Shown piece by piece: positions 1 through 8,732 of a DNA stretch of 45,645 bases (positions within the stretch are counted from its first letter, which is position 1; the number at the start of each line of letters is the position of its first letter). The DNA is from Treponemataceae bacterium (GTDB lineage Bacteria; Spirochaetota; Spirochaetia; Treponematales; Treponemataceae): assembly GCA_024685655.1 (NCBI GenBank), contig JAIKVO010000114.1, positions 1 to 45,645 on the forward strand, in the 5' to 3' direction. The notes under the pieces were generated by a model. The model saw only the letters and a program-made list of their open reading frames with translations. It was not told where the DNA came from and did not search any database. Both the position numbers and the translations under genes were made by a program.

Positions 1-9
1 GGCATCTCG

Positions 10-25
10 AAAAACTGAAGTTTTT
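10..25. repeat. small inverted repeat before the AraC-type gene
   Basis: A 7-bp inverted repeat (AAAAACT/AGTTTTT) with a 2-nt centre lies about 25 bases before the ATG at 52. It could be an operator half or the end of a terminator from a gene outside the window. A purine-rich AAAGGA at 38-43 is the likely ribosome binding site of the next gene. Confidence 0.3.
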
Positions 26-51
26 AGAGGTTCCATAAAAGGATTCGGTTT

Positions 52-867
52 ATGGCAAACATGGAACTTCTGGTGCGGACTCTTTCATTCATAGAGGACC
101 ATCTGGAAGACGATCTGAACACAGAAACGATTGCGAAGGAATGTTTCGCGTCAAAATCTTCGCTTGAAAAAACTTTTAGGTTTTCACTCAATTTTTCTGT
201 GCGCGATTATATTATCAGGCGGCGGATGACAAAGGCCGCCCGCATAATGTGCCAAAAGCCTGAGCTGAGTCTGTTGGACATAGCCGTGATGTACGGTTAT
301 TCAAGCCACGAAGCCTTTACGAGGGCTTTTACGCAAGTGTGGAAATGTACTCCGTCGGAGTTTAAGGCTGGCAGAAAAAAACGTCTTTCTCCGCTCGATT
401 TGTTTCCACGCATTACTGGGATTTTCCAAGTACAAGGAGAAGATTTTATGAGAAAAGCAGTAGATGTTTCTGAACTTTATGATTTTATAAAAACACGGAA
501 AGATTGTTGGTTTATCAGTTGTGATATAGCGAATTTAATTCCGATTAACGAGATTTCAAGGGATGTCGGGGATATAGCGATTCTTGAATCGATGCGCAGA
601 ATGGAAAAAGCTTCTGGTGATGAGGATTTGATTTTCCGCATCGGTGGCGACGAGTTTGTGATTCTTACGAATTCAAGCGATGAAGAGTACGCCAAATCGA
701 TTCAGGAAAAGATTTTAGCTATGAATGGCACTTTTCTTCCTTATGACAAAAAGGATGTTCCGATGAGTCTTTATGCTGTTTTGCGTAAAAACGACTTCAA
801 AACGCTCAAATACAGCGAGTTGTTTGACACGCTGATGATTACGATTGAAGAAAAAAAATTGCAGTAA
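52..867 (+). CDS. AraC-type HTH regulator fused to a short GGDEF-like domain
   Basis: The 271-residue protein has a complete AraC/XylS double helix-turn-helix at its N-terminus (about residues 4-107, with the IAVMYGYSSHEAFTRAF second helix region and the terminal P-S-E-F). It is followed by a compact domain that carries RIGGDEF at 196-202 and an upstream D-I-A-N at 158-161, in the position of the GGDEF-family metal-binding Asp. The GGDEF part is only about 120 residues rather than about 160, so the domain may sense or bind nucleotide rather than synthesise c-di-GMP. The order (DNA-binding domain first) is the reverse of classical AraC proteins. It ends convergently with a serine hydrolase. 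AAAGGA lies 8 bases before the ATG. The family assignment is clear; the signal and target genes are unknown. Confidence 0.85.
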   Translation: MANMELLVRTLSFIEDHLEDDLNTETIAKECFASKSSLEKTFRFSLNFSVRDYIIRRRMTKAARIMCQKPELSLLDIAVMYGYSSHEAFTRAFTQVWKCTPSEFKAGRKKRLSPLDLFPRITGIFQVQGEDFMRKAVDVSELYDFIKTRKDCWFISCDIANLIPINEISRDVGDIAILESMRRMEKASGDEDLIFRIGGDEFVILTNSSDEEYAKSIQEKILAMNGTFLPYDKKDVPMSLYAVLRKNDFKTLKYSELFDTLMITIEEKKLQ

Positions 868-926
868 TAAGTTAATTCGTGCGGAGAGTCCGATACCCCA
901 TGATTCCCCGTGCTCACGAGATTTCC

Positions 927-955
927 GCAGCGTTGCTTCGAGCAAGCTTCGCTGC
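927..955. repeat. imperfect hairpin between convergent genes
   Basis: GCAGCG at 927-932 pairs with CGCTGC at 950-955, and TTGCT pairs with AGCAA around a TCG loop, leaving a one-sided GCTT bulge. It lies in the 107-base gap between the convergent genes ending at 867 and 975. There is no T-run on either side, so it is at best a weak bidirectional terminator. Confidence 0.4.
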
Positions 956-974
956 GAATAACATCAAGGTTAGT

Positions 975-1991
975 TTATTCTATCATTGAAAAATACTGCT
1001 CAAATACTTCGTCGCAGTTCATTGATTCATCATTCAGACAGATAGTAAGCGAATGTTTTGAGTCGCGGTTGTAGTAGCTGAAAAACTGAACTCCGGGGTC
1101 AAATCCTTCAAGATACACTATGCGCGGATTTTTCTTTCTAAGCCAGAATCCAAGCCCATAAAAGTTTCCTTCGCCTTCAAAAAGTGGCGTCCATGCCTCT
1201 TTTATAAGCGGAGCAATAGGACTCTGCGGATTCAATTCCGGATCAAGCATACTCCAGAAATTCGCCATATCAAGCGGATTTGTGTACGCACCTCCGTCTC
1301 CGCCGCCTATTACAGGAACAGCATAAATGTTGCTTCTGCCATTACTTTGATATGCGGTCGCGCGCGTTATTTCAGACGGAGCTTGTTCATCAAGACGGAA
1401 AAATCCGCTTTTATTCATGCCTGACGGCTTAAAAATTTGGGATGCCACATAACTCGGAAACGATTCGCCAGTAACAGCTTCTATGATAGCTGCAAGAATC
1501 ACAAATCCGCCGTTTGAATACTTAAAAGAACCTGCTGTTTTATAGGGCTTTTCCTGATTTTTCCAAACATTTTCCGCAAGCGGGAAAAACTGTTCCGGTT
1601 TTTCAAAGCGATAATTTGCATTTCCACACAGAGCGTCCTCAAAATCGTCCATAAAATCTTCATCAAAATAATCCGGAACTCCTGAGGTGTGGCTTAACAA
1701 AGAGCTCACCGTCACAGTTTCTGAAAGCCAATCAAGCGTGCCATAAATTTGAGGATTCTGGCTGTTTTGAAGAAGCGTTTTCACACAATCATCAAGACTG
1801 ATTTTTCCATGAGCAACAAGAGAAAGTATAGCCGCTGCTGTAAAACCTTTTGTTCCAGAAGCTGTCTGATAGCTTAACGAAAGATCATTGAGAACAGAAA
1901 AATTCTTGTCAGCTAAACCTGCGCTCCCCGTCACAAGCGGCTTCGTGTTGTCATAAACGCCGAATACACCCGAAAAATGCTTAAAATCCAT
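975..1991 (-). CDS. serine hydrolase of the beta-lactamase / PBP (class C-like) superfamily
   Basis: The protein carries the serine-hydrolase motifs in order. S-G-T-K (S47, K50 counted from the upstream ATG) is the SxxK nucleophile/lysine pair. Y-S-N (160-162) is the second motif. A glycine-rich stretch near residue 231 replaces a clear KTG box. The length of about 340 residues matches the 'serine hydrolase / beta-lactamase-related' family (Pfam Beta-lactamase). These include peptidases and esterases, and few of them confer drug resistance. No signal peptide is visible, so it is probably cytoplasmic. Two ATGs are possible, at 1997 and 1991; the AAGGA box sits at ordinary spacing from the second, so that one is used here. 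The substrate is unknown. Confidence 0.82.
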   Translation of the reverse strand: MDFKHFSGVFGVYDNTKPLVTGSAGLADKNFSVLNDLSLSYQTASGTKGFTAAAILSLVAHGKISLDDCVKTLLQNSQNPQIYGTLDWLSETVTVSSLLSHTSGVPDYFDEDFMDDFEDALCGNANYRFEKPEQFFPLAENVWKNQEKPYKTAGSFKYSNGGFVILAAIIEAVTGESFPSYVASQIFKPSGMNKSGFFRLDEQAPSEITRATAYQSNGRSNIYAVPVIGGGDGGAYTNPLDMANFWSMLDPELNPQSPIAPLIKEAWTPLFEGEGNFYGLGFWLRKKNPRIVYLEGFDPGVQFFSYYNRDSKHSLTICLNDESMNCDEVFEQYFSMIE

Positions 1992-2280
1992 TTTCATCCT
2001 TCACCTGAATTTGCTTCAACATCACGCCAAAGATTCTCATATACGAACACGGATTATCGTATTCACCCCTATGTAAACGCCATGAAAACCGCTTGGCGTG
2101 AATCGAAGCTATTCAAATACAAATTATACTAAGAGAAAATCCACACGGAGCCGAACGCTCCAAAACACCCGGCAATATTTCAATTGCGGCTTGCATAAAG
2201 CTGTACACTACTCTTGCATAGAATACCAACGGATGACAGGAAAAAAGTCTCCGTGCAGATGGTTTTTCTCTTTTATTTAT
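1992..2280. promoter_or_regulatory. upstream region of the serine hydrolase with an inverted repeat
   Basis: This gene-free stretch separates two minus-strand genes and should hold the serine-hydrolase promoter. The clearest structure is an inverted repeat CACGCCAA (2023-2030) / TTGGCGTG (2093-2100). I could not place a convincing -35/-10 pair. A plus-strand reading frame running through it into the next gene has no ribosome binding site and looks like a shadow. Confidence 0.35.
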
Positions 2281-3732
2281 TTATTTGAACAACATCGGTA
2301 TAAAATGATTGAAACCTCTGTACCAGACAGGGAAATCGTGGGTTCCTCCCTCGTACACTTCGGAATCAAACTTAACAATTTTGCTCCACTTGGAAAGCGC
2401 GTCCACATATCCGGGGAATGTACCGTAAACAAGGCCGTCCGCATCTCCGCAAATCATGTAGAGCTGGTTTATGTTATAATCAGGGAAAGTTGCTTCAACA
2501 CCGGTAATGAAGTCTTCGGAAGTACCGAATAATGCAGCGGAGAATGCACCGAAATAGCTTGCTAAATCAAGACACTCGCCAATTCCAATAGTGAATGTCT
2601 GGCCGCCACCCATTGAAAGGCCAGCGATTGCAACGTTCTCACGACCATCGGCAACGTTGAAATTCGCACGCATATATGGGAGCAGATCGTTTCTAAGCTC
2701 ACCACCGAATGCGTTAAAGCCGTTGAAATCGTTTCCAGATCCATAAGGTCCCCAGCTTGCACTAGCAACACCGTTCGCAACAACAAGGATGAATTTCTCA
2801 ACATCACCAGAAGCCATTCCCCTGTCCATGTAGCCTTTTATCTTACCACCGCGACCTTGATTCGTAAGTCCCCAAGTGTTCTCATTCTGTCCAAAACCGT
2901 GAAGCAGCACAAAAACAGGGTATTTTGTCGCAGTATCAGCAGCATCATAACCAGCTGGAAGATAAACCCAAGCATGTTTTTCATAGGAAGAAGCATTTGC
3001 ACCAGCAGTGTAGTCTTTTGTCGGATAGGAAATATCTACGACAGAACCTCTTTGAGAATCAGCGAGCCCATCATCAAAGGCTTTGTCAGCCGGAGCGTCA
3101 GCTTTTCTGTTGAACTTTATGCTTTTAATCGTTACTGCAAGCTTGTCGCCATCTGTGTTGCCACGCTGATAATCATTGAATTTGACACCGAATCCAAGAA
3201 TTGAGTCATAATCGGAACTCGAAATGATTTTTTCAGCGAAGTTTTCTGGAACGACAACCGTTTTTTTCAAGGTTCCAGATAACGCATCAGAGTCGAAATA
3301 CTCCATATCCTCGTAACCACCGAAAATTCCTGTTGAATCCCACGGAAGAATTCTTAACGCGAAGCCAGGATTCTTAGCTGACGGATTCCATGCACCTTCG
3401 ACAGGAGCGTAATCAAGCTCAATATCGATAGATTCATAGTTCGCAATGTTAATTTCTGATTTGTCGCTTTTCACATAGAAAGCAACTCCGCCACCAGCAC
3501 CGCCTGCAGCCGTCGCAATATATGACACGGATCCGTCAGCGTTTGTCGTAACTTCGGTTACAGATGACTGATCAAGGATTGTGAAAGCCTGGAAAGAATC
3601 TCCAAGCATAATGCCGCAATTGTTGTCAGCTCCAGTTTTTTGTTCAGCTGCCTTTGTTGAGTTGCAGCCTAGCAAAGTACCTGCGACCATCAGAATGATA
3701 GCAAGCACTAAAAAAGATTTTGTTTCTTTCAT
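2281..3732 (-). CDS. secreted esterase lipoprotein (feruloyl/xylan-esterase type) with N-terminal CBM-like domain
   Basis: The 483-residue protein starts with a lipoprotein signal (hydrophobic stretch, then L-L-G-C with Cys23), so it is probably anchored in a membrane and faces the periplasm or surface. Residues about 35-210 form a beta-rich domain that looks like a carbohydrate-binding module. Residues about 235-483 are an esterase-D/PF00756-type alpha/beta hydrolase: H-G-F-G oxyanion region near 278, nucleophile elbow GLSMGG (Ser373), Asp430 or Asp432, and His465 in G-G-T-H-D. This layout is typical of feruloyl or acetyl-xylan esterases that remove side groups from plant xylan, and it fits with xylulokinase in the same window. 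An excellent ribosome binding site (AAGGAGG) precedes the ATG. It lies 82 bases after the last B12 gene; I found no clear promoter or terminator between them. Confidence 0.85.
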   Translation of the reverse strand: MKETKSFLVLAIILMVAGTLLGCNSTKAAEQKTGADNNCGIMLGDSFQAFTILDQSSVTEVTTNADGSVSYIATAAGGAGGGVAFYVKSDKSEINIANYESIDIELDYAPVEGAWNPSAKNPGFALRILPWDSTGIFGGYEDMEYFDSDALSGTLKKTVVVPENFAEKIISSSDYDSILGFGVKFNDYQRGNTDGDKLAVTIKSIKFNRKADAPADKAFDDGLADSQRGSVVDISYPTKDYTAGANASSYEKHAWVYLPAGYDAADTATKYPVFVLLHGFGQNENTWGLTNQGRGGKIKGYMDRGMASGDVEKFILVVANGVASASWGPYGSGNDFNGFNAFGGELRNDLLPYMRANFNVADGRENVAIAGLSMGGGQTFTIGIGECLDLASYFGAFSAALFGTSEDFITGVEATFPDYNINQLYMICGDADGLVYGTFPGYVDALSKWSKIVKFDSEVYEGGTHDFPVWYRGFNHFIPMLFK

Positions 3733-3814
3733 ATCTCCTCCTTAAATATTTTAAAATGATAAATTAAGACTACGTTGATGAGAATAAGGGAAAATTCGCA
3801 CAATTATTTTTTGG

Positions 3815-5440
3815 TTATTTGTCATTTTTTTTCAAAAACATTCGAAGTTTCGCCATAAGTGCATCGTAGTTCTCTTTTTTATGAGGAAAAGTGCAGTTTA
3901 TGCACGATTTTGTGCCTTTCTCTGTGAATTTGAAATTTCCGCCACACTTTTCGCCAGAAAAATAAAGAGGGCAAAAGCAGAAAAGACAGTTGAAATTGTC
4001 TGGATCATCTGTTTGATGACAAGGAAACATTTCACACGCACGATTTTGGAAAAACTTGTAGTTTTTTGATTTTCCAGGCCGATTTTTATATTCACGACAC
4101 ATTTCGACAAAACGCTCCGCAAAAAGCGGATTTGACGGATAATAAAGATGCGGAAAGCCCCACCAATGATTTTCGCCAATATGGCAGCACAGCCAACTTT
4201 TTCCTGTTACAGGCTTTTCCGCAGTGCAGCTTTCACCGTTACAAGTGCTGTCAAAATAGTGAAACTCATGAGCTTTTATACTGCCGCCAAAAAAATCTCC
4301 GGTATTCTCTGTGACTGTACAGTACCCGAAGCGCACAGCCTTGCCCTTATAAGTGCAATCACCGTTTATTAAACCGACCATGTTTCGGAAAACACCTTCC
4401 GCAGTCTGAATCCGCTCATGAAGATACATAAAACCGCCGCATTCCGCCACAGACGGCATTCCGCTTTCAATAGCGGCTTTCACCGCCCGGCGCATAGAAA
4501 CATTTTGCTCCAATTTCTCCGCATGAAGTTCAGGGTAACCGCCACCGAACACGATTCCGTCTATACCGGGCGGAAGAGAATTGTCTGCTATGGGCGAGAA
4601 TGTAACAATCTCCGCACCATACTGCTCTAAAAGTTTTAAGTTGTCATCATAATAAAAACAAAACGCCTCGTCGCGTGCAACAGCAATCCGGACACGATGA
4701 GCATCATCCGGTGCGGCTTTTGTTTGGGTCCCTTCTATGCGAGCCTCCAAATCTGGCGCATTCTCCGCAATATCAACTATTTTCTCAACATCAACTGTCT
4801 CACAAAGTTTCTCCGCAACTTTTTCAACTGAAAGCCTGATATCAGCTATCTCATCCGGCAACGTAAGCCCAAGATACCGGCTCTCGACATGAAGCTCGCC
4901 TAGTGTCGGCAAAAATCCCAGAACCAAAATACTGCACTCGCCCTCTATCTGCGGCTTCAGCGCATCATACAAAGTTCCCGGCAGATTGTTCAGAATAACG
5001 CCTTTTATGAGTTTTTTTTCATCCATTGAGACAAAGCCTTTTATTTCTGCAACAATAGAACGCCCCGCCCCTTTCGCATTCACAACAAGAATTACAGGCG
5101 ACTCCAAAACAGACGCAAGATGATATGTAGAAGCTTCGTCCGTAAATCCGGCAACTCCATCAAAAAGCCCCATAACTCCTTCTATTATTGATATATCGCT
5201 GGAATTATCATCTGCAAAAAGATGGTGAATTGTAACAGGATCAGAAAAGAAAAGATCAAGATTTTTCGATGGAACATCAAGGATTTTCTTGTGAAAAAGC
5301 GGATCAATATAGTCCGGCCCGCATTTGAAAGCAGAAACTTTCTTTCCGCGTATAGAAAGAGCTTTCATCAGTGCAATGCTAACAAGAGTTTTTCCACTTC
5401 CGCTTTTAGGAGCTGCAATTACAATTCTTGGAAAACGCAT
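3815..5440 (-). CDS. cbiA: cobyrinate a,c-diamide synthase CbiA with C-terminal cysteine-rich domain
   Basis: CbiA uses glutamine and ATP to amidate the a and c side chains of cob(II)yrinate. Visible parts are a P-loop (PKSGSGKT, 11-18), a dethiobiotin-synthetase-like ATPase half, and a class-I glutamine amidotransferase half with the nucleophile Cys334 in A-E-C-G-G and His391 in A-H-E-F. The usual protein ends near residue 445. This one continues with a domain of about 90 residues holding eight cysteines (469, 474, 485, 488, 490, 499, 513, 516), matching the 'cysteine-rich small domain' (PF04071 type), which probably binds a metal. It is the last gene of the B12 operon; its ATG is one base from the cbiT stop, with AGGAG nine bases upstream. 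Confidence 0.95.
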   Translation of the reverse strand: MRFPRIVIAAPKSGSGKTLVSIALMKALSIRGKKVSAFKCGPDYIDPLFHKKILDVPSKNLDLFFSDPVTIHHLFADDNSSDISIIEGVMGLFDGVAGFTDEASTYHLASVLESPVILVVNAKGAGRSIVAEIKGFVSMDEKKLIKGVILNNLPGTLYDALKPQIEGECSILVLGFLPTLGELHVESRYLGLTLPDEIADIRLSVEKVAEKLCETVDVEKIVDIAENAPDLEARIEGTQTKAAPDDAHRVRIAVARDEAFCFYYDDNLKLLEQYGAEIVTFSPIADNSLPPGIDGIVFGGGYPELHAEKLEQNVSMRRAVKAAIESGMPSVAECGGFMYLHERIQTAEGVFRNMVGLINGDCTYKGKAVRFGYCTVTENTGDFFGGSIKAHEFHYFDSTCNGESCTAEKPVTGKSWLCCHIGENHWWGFPHLYYPSNPLFAERFVEMCREYKNRPGKSKNYKFFQNRACEMFPCHQTDDPDNFNCLFCFCPLYFSGEKCGGNFKFTEKGTKSCINCTFPHKKENYDALMAKLRMFLKKNDK

Positions 5441-5441
5441 G

Positions 5442-6095
5442 TCAATCCGCTCCTGAAAACGTGAACGAATAAATAAACACAGGATTGTTCGCCTTCATCA
5501 TCCTGTAACCACCGACTTTTTCCGCACGACTCACGGAAACTTGCACAACATCGTCATCAGTCACTGGAAGATTTTTAAGCGCGTTCTGCATTTCAGCGAC
5601 AGTTTCAAGTGTTACGGCTGTTCCAACAATGCGGATTTTAGGATTTTTCTCTCGTAAAGCTTCTATAATTGCCAATAAATTGCCTTTAGTGCCACCAATA
5701 AACGCATGCGTAGGAGTTGGAAGATTTTCCAATCCAGCAGGAGCAAGTGCTTGAACCGCATGAATATTACTGCAACCGAAATTCGTAGCATTTTGATTTA
5801 TGAGTTTTATTCCTTCACTGTTTATTTCAACAGCATAAACTTCAATATCCGGTGAAAGTCGGGCAATTTCCACAGCGACAGAGCCTGTTCCGCTCCCGAT
5901 ATCGTAGACAACCGACTTTGAGCTAAGATGCAGCTTGCTGACAGAAAAGATTCGAATTTCTTCTTTCGTCATCGGAACATCACCACGGATAAAACAAGAA
6001 TTGGGAATACCCGGAGTGCAAAATTCAATCGATTTTACTGTTTCTCGATTTTCATTGTTTTCATTAATATCACAGATTCCGTGATTTTTTTTCAT
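5442..6095 (-). CDS. cbiT: CbiT, cobalt-precorrin-6B C15-methyltransferase / decarboxylase
   Basis: CbiT methylates C15 and decarboxylates the ring-C acetate side chain in the anaerobic cobalamin pathway. The protein has the class-I SAM-binding loop D-I-G-S-G-T-G-S and the family's R-G-D-V-P-M-T-K-E-E start of the core. A longer reading frame begins at 6149, but the ATG at 6095 is preferred. It follows the cbiJE stop by one base and has AAGGAA at correct spacing, giving 217 residues. Residues before the core (an Asn/Glu-rich stretch) are not conserved in the family as far as I know. Confidence 0.92.
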   Translation of the reverse strand: MKKNHGICDINENNENRETVKSIEFCTPGIPNSCFIRGDVPMTKEEIRIFSVSKLHLSSKSVVYDIGSGTGSVAVEIARLSPDIEVYAVEINSEGIKLINQNATNFGCSNIHAVQALAPAGLENLPTPTHAFIGGTKGNLLAIIEALREKNPKIRIVGTAVTLETVAEMQNALKNLPVTDDDVVQVSVSRAEKVGGYRMMKANNPVFIYSFTFSGAD

Positions 6096-6096
6096 A

Positions 6097-7875
6097 TCAA
6101 TTTCCTTTTTTCGGAATAAGCATTCCGCACCACAGCCCTTGACCATCAATTTCCATGCATTCTTCCGGCGTAAGAGTTTTTACAACCTCATCCGGATACG
6201 AAAGCTGAAAACCGACGTGAACCGTATACTCGCTAACGCCACCAGAACGCCGGAGAGAAACAAGAAAGCTTCCCAAACGACGGATATCAGCTGCACCCGA
6301 TGTAAGGAAGAAAACTTCACGCCCTGCCGAAACTGCCGAGTCCACTGCAGGAAGCCACTTTTCTTCGGGTACACCGTGCATACTGATTATATCAGCATTT
6401 TGCCAATTTCGTCCAAGTTTCGAAGCCAAATACTGAATCGAGGATATTCCGGGGAGAATTTCCACGGTGGCATCAGGCAACGCAGAAAGAGCCTCTTTCA
6501 GTTTTTCCGCACCGCTAAAAAAGCCAGGATCACCAGAAAAAAGCACGACGGCACGCAAAACTCTTGCATAATTAGCGGATTCCGATGTTTCAGCAGCTTT
6601 TTGGCGCAGATCTTCCAAAACTGGCAGAATATCAGACGCAAGATAATACGGATATGTCGCACACTTTTCGCCTATATACTTTTCACTTGCGCAATTTGCA
6701 TTATCGGATCGAGTTTTTGTGCCGTCTGCTTCAAAGCCTTTTACATGCACAGATGAAAGCATACGCGGTGCGCCAAAAACACAGTCGGCTTCGGCAAGCC
6801 GGGTACGGACAGCCGCTGTCATAAAGTCTGTGCCACCAGGCCCGATTCCTGCCAAAGAAACATGAAGGGAAATACGCCATGTTACAGATCCAGAAAGGCA
6901 TTTTTCAAGAGTCCGGCACAGCTCGCCAATCGAAGAAACAACGCAGTAATTCTGGAATGCAGATTCGTGACTGGCAGATGAATTGTCGGCTTCAACAAAC
7001 GCAAAAGCGGATTCTTTGGACGAATCGAGTGCGACACCCGATAATTCGGATGAATCTTGACCAACTGTTGAAACATCTGCATCATCAAGGATCCTTGGGC
7101 GGCGGATTACATAGCACCCAATACCAGCCGCTTTGGCCGCACGAATCTTTTCATCAGCACCGCCTGTTTTTCCGCTTTCTTTCATCACAAGGACAGAAAT
7201 ACCATATTCCTCAATAATCGTGCGGTTCATCTGCTCCGAGAACGGTCCCTGCATCGCTATAATCTGTTTTCCGGTAAGCCCGGCATCGTAGCACAAGCGC
7301 AAACTTTCCATGCCGGGCAGAACACGCGCGACAAGACGACTTTTTATCGATTCACATTCGCAAAAATCACCAAGTTCCTTACTGCCTGTAGTAAGCAGAA
7401 TTTTTCCTTCTGTCCGGGCCAAAGCCAAAATACAAGAAGGAACATCATCAAAAAACTCGCAACTGTCATAATTTTCAGAAACATCCATATTCCGCTCATA
7501 CCTGATAAGCGGTAAACTCAGCACACCCGATTTTTCTGCTACAGCCGCTACTTTTTCTACAGGCTCACCATCACAACCATCACTCGCACCACAAAAAACA
7601 GCGGAAGCAACACTTTTTCTGATATTCGCAGAAACTTCGACAGCAAACGGATGAGTTGCATCAATAACAGCATCGTAGCCGCCATTTTGAACAAGAGCTG
7701 CCATTTCTGCATAAGACAGCCTGCCTGTCATCACACGCACAAACGGCATTTCTTCCATAACCATTTCGCCGTATTCGGTCGCGACACAGACATCGCACTC
7801 TATCTTGTTATCCGAAAGGATTTCGGCAATAATCCGCCCCTCAGTTGTTCCTCCGAACAAAAGAACCTTGCTCAT
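6097..7875 (-). CDS. cbiJE: CbiJ::CbiE fusion (precorrin-6A reductase + cobalt-precorrin-7 C5-methyltransferase)
   Basis: The N-terminal part (about 1-255) is CbiJ/CobK, the NADPH-dependent reductase of (cobalt-)precorrin-6A. It shows LLFGGTTEGR at the start, D-A-T-H-P-F-A near 72-78 and T-T-G-S-K near 162-166. A linker of about 80 residues, rich in Ser, Asp and Glu with repeated S-S-x-E-S-A-F-like words, leads to the C-terminal part (about 335-592). That part is CbiE, a tetrapyrrole methylase starting with L-A-G-I-G-P-G-G. In many bacteria CbiE is fused to CbiT; here it is fused to CbiJ and CbiT follows as a separate gene. The start codon overlaps the cbiH stop (ATGA). Confidence 0.93.
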   Translation of the reverse strand: MSKVLLFGGTTEGRIIAEILSDNKIECDVCVATEYGEMVMEEMPFVRVMTGRLSYAEMAALVQNGGYDAVIDATHPFAVEVSANIRKSVASAVFCGASDGCDGEPVEKVAAVAEKSGVLSLPLIRYERNMDVSENYDSCEFFDDVPSCILALARTEGKILLTTGSKELGDFCECESIKSRLVARVLPGMESLRLCYDAGLTGKQIIAMQGPFSEQMNRTIIEEYGISVLVMKESGKTGGADEKIRAAKAAGIGCYVIRRPRILDDADVSTVGQDSSELSGVALDSSKESAFAFVEADNSSASHESAFQNYCVVSSIGELCRTLEKCLSGSVTWRISLHVSLAGIGPGGTDFMTAAVRTRLAEADCVFGAPRMLSSVHVKGFEADGTKTRSDNANCASEKYIGEKCATYPYYLASDILPVLEDLRQKAAETSESANYARVLRAVVLFSGDPGFFSGAEKLKEALSALPDATVEILPGISSIQYLASKLGRNWQNADIISMHGVPEEKWLPAVDSAVSAGREVFFLTSGAADIRRLGSFLVSLRRSGGVSEYTVHVGFQLSYPDEVVKTLTPEECMEIDGQGLWCGMLIPKKGN

Positions 7876-8636
7876 ATTTCATACCCACGTTTTGTAACAA
7901 GCTTTTTCTCACCATTCACTGACTTGATAATCTGAGTTTTTGAATTTCCTATAAAAACCGTAGTGAACATATTGATTTCTTTTTCCATTAACTCCAAAAG
8001 AGTACAAATCTCCATTCTTTCATCATCTCGCCCGATATTCTGTGTATAGCCACAAGCCCTTCCCTCATCCGCACCTGCAGAAATCATAATCTGACATGCT
8101 TTTTTTAGATAATCGTTACGGCGGTGACTTGCCGGATTATAAAGCGCGACGGCAAAATCACCCTGAACGGCAGAAACAAGGCGTTTTTCAATCGTCTCCC
8201 AAGGAGTCAGAAGGTCGCTAAGGCTTATGACACAATAATCGTGATTCAGTGGCGCACCAAGAAGAGCAGCTCCGCTATTAGCGGCAGTAACACCAGGTAT
8301 TACAATGATTTCCACATCAGCATACTGCGAATTTCTCTGTTGAAGTTCAAAAAGTGGTGAAGCCATTCCGTAAACTCCCGCATCTCCGCTACACACAAGC
8401 GCGACTTTTTTCCCACCAAGCGCAAAATCAAAGCACATTTTACACCGCTCAATTTCCTGCTTCATCGGGGTCGATGCGAATTCTTTGTTTGGAAACGAAG
8501 GCTTCAGTAACTCGATATAAACAGTGTAACCGACAATGATATCACAGCTTTCAAGCACATCGAAAGCTTCTTGAGTCATCTTCCCGACTTTCCCCGGTCC
8601 GATGCCAACAGCATATATTATTTTATCATACATCAT
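7872..8636 (-). CDS. cbiH: CbiH, cobalt-factor III / precorrin-3B C17-methyltransferase
   Basis: CbiH methylates C17 with ring contraction in the anaerobic corrin pathway. The 254-residue protein is a tetrapyrrole methylase throughout: Y-A-V-G-I-G-P-G near the start, the CobJ/CbiH word I-V-G-Y-T-V-Y, C-S-G-D-A-G-V-Y-G-M-A in the SAM/substrate loop, and P-G-V-T-A-A-N-S-G-A. Two ATGs lie in tandem; the first has GGCGGGG six bases upstream. The 96-base gap behind it (8637-8732) separates it from cbiG and holds no gene. Confidence 0.94.
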   Translation of the reverse strand: MMYDKIIYAVGIGPGKVGKMTQEAFDVLESCDIIVGYTVYIELLKPSFPNKEFASTPMKQEIERCKMCFDFALGGKKVALVCSGDAGVYGMASPLFELQQRNSQYADVEIIVIPGVTAANSGAALLGAPLNHDYCVISLSDLLTPWETIEKRLVSAVQGDFAVALYNPASHRRNDYLKKACQIMISAGADEGRACGYTQNIGRDDERMEICTLLELMEKEINMFTTVFIGNSKTQIIKSVNGEKKLVTKRGYEI

Positions 8637-8732
8637 TTTATACCCCGCCTGTTATTCGACATTACACTATATTCTATTACATTATCATCAAATGCGCCGC
8701 TCTTTTTCCCAATGAAACGCAGATAAATATGT

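Noticed and set aside
975-1991. Antibiotic-resistance beta-lactamase
   Set aside because: The SxxK and YxN motifs place it in the broad superfamily, but there is no signal peptide and no KTG box, so a resistance role is not supported.
2098-2532. Plus-strand open frame of 144 codons
   Set aside because: It overlaps the strongly supported esterase gene, has no ribosome binding site and its translation resembles no protein; half of it is the complement of coding sequence.
8637-8732. Internal promoter between cbiG and cbiH
   Set aside because: TTGATG and TATAGT are present but only 14 bases apart, too close for a normal sigma70 promoter.
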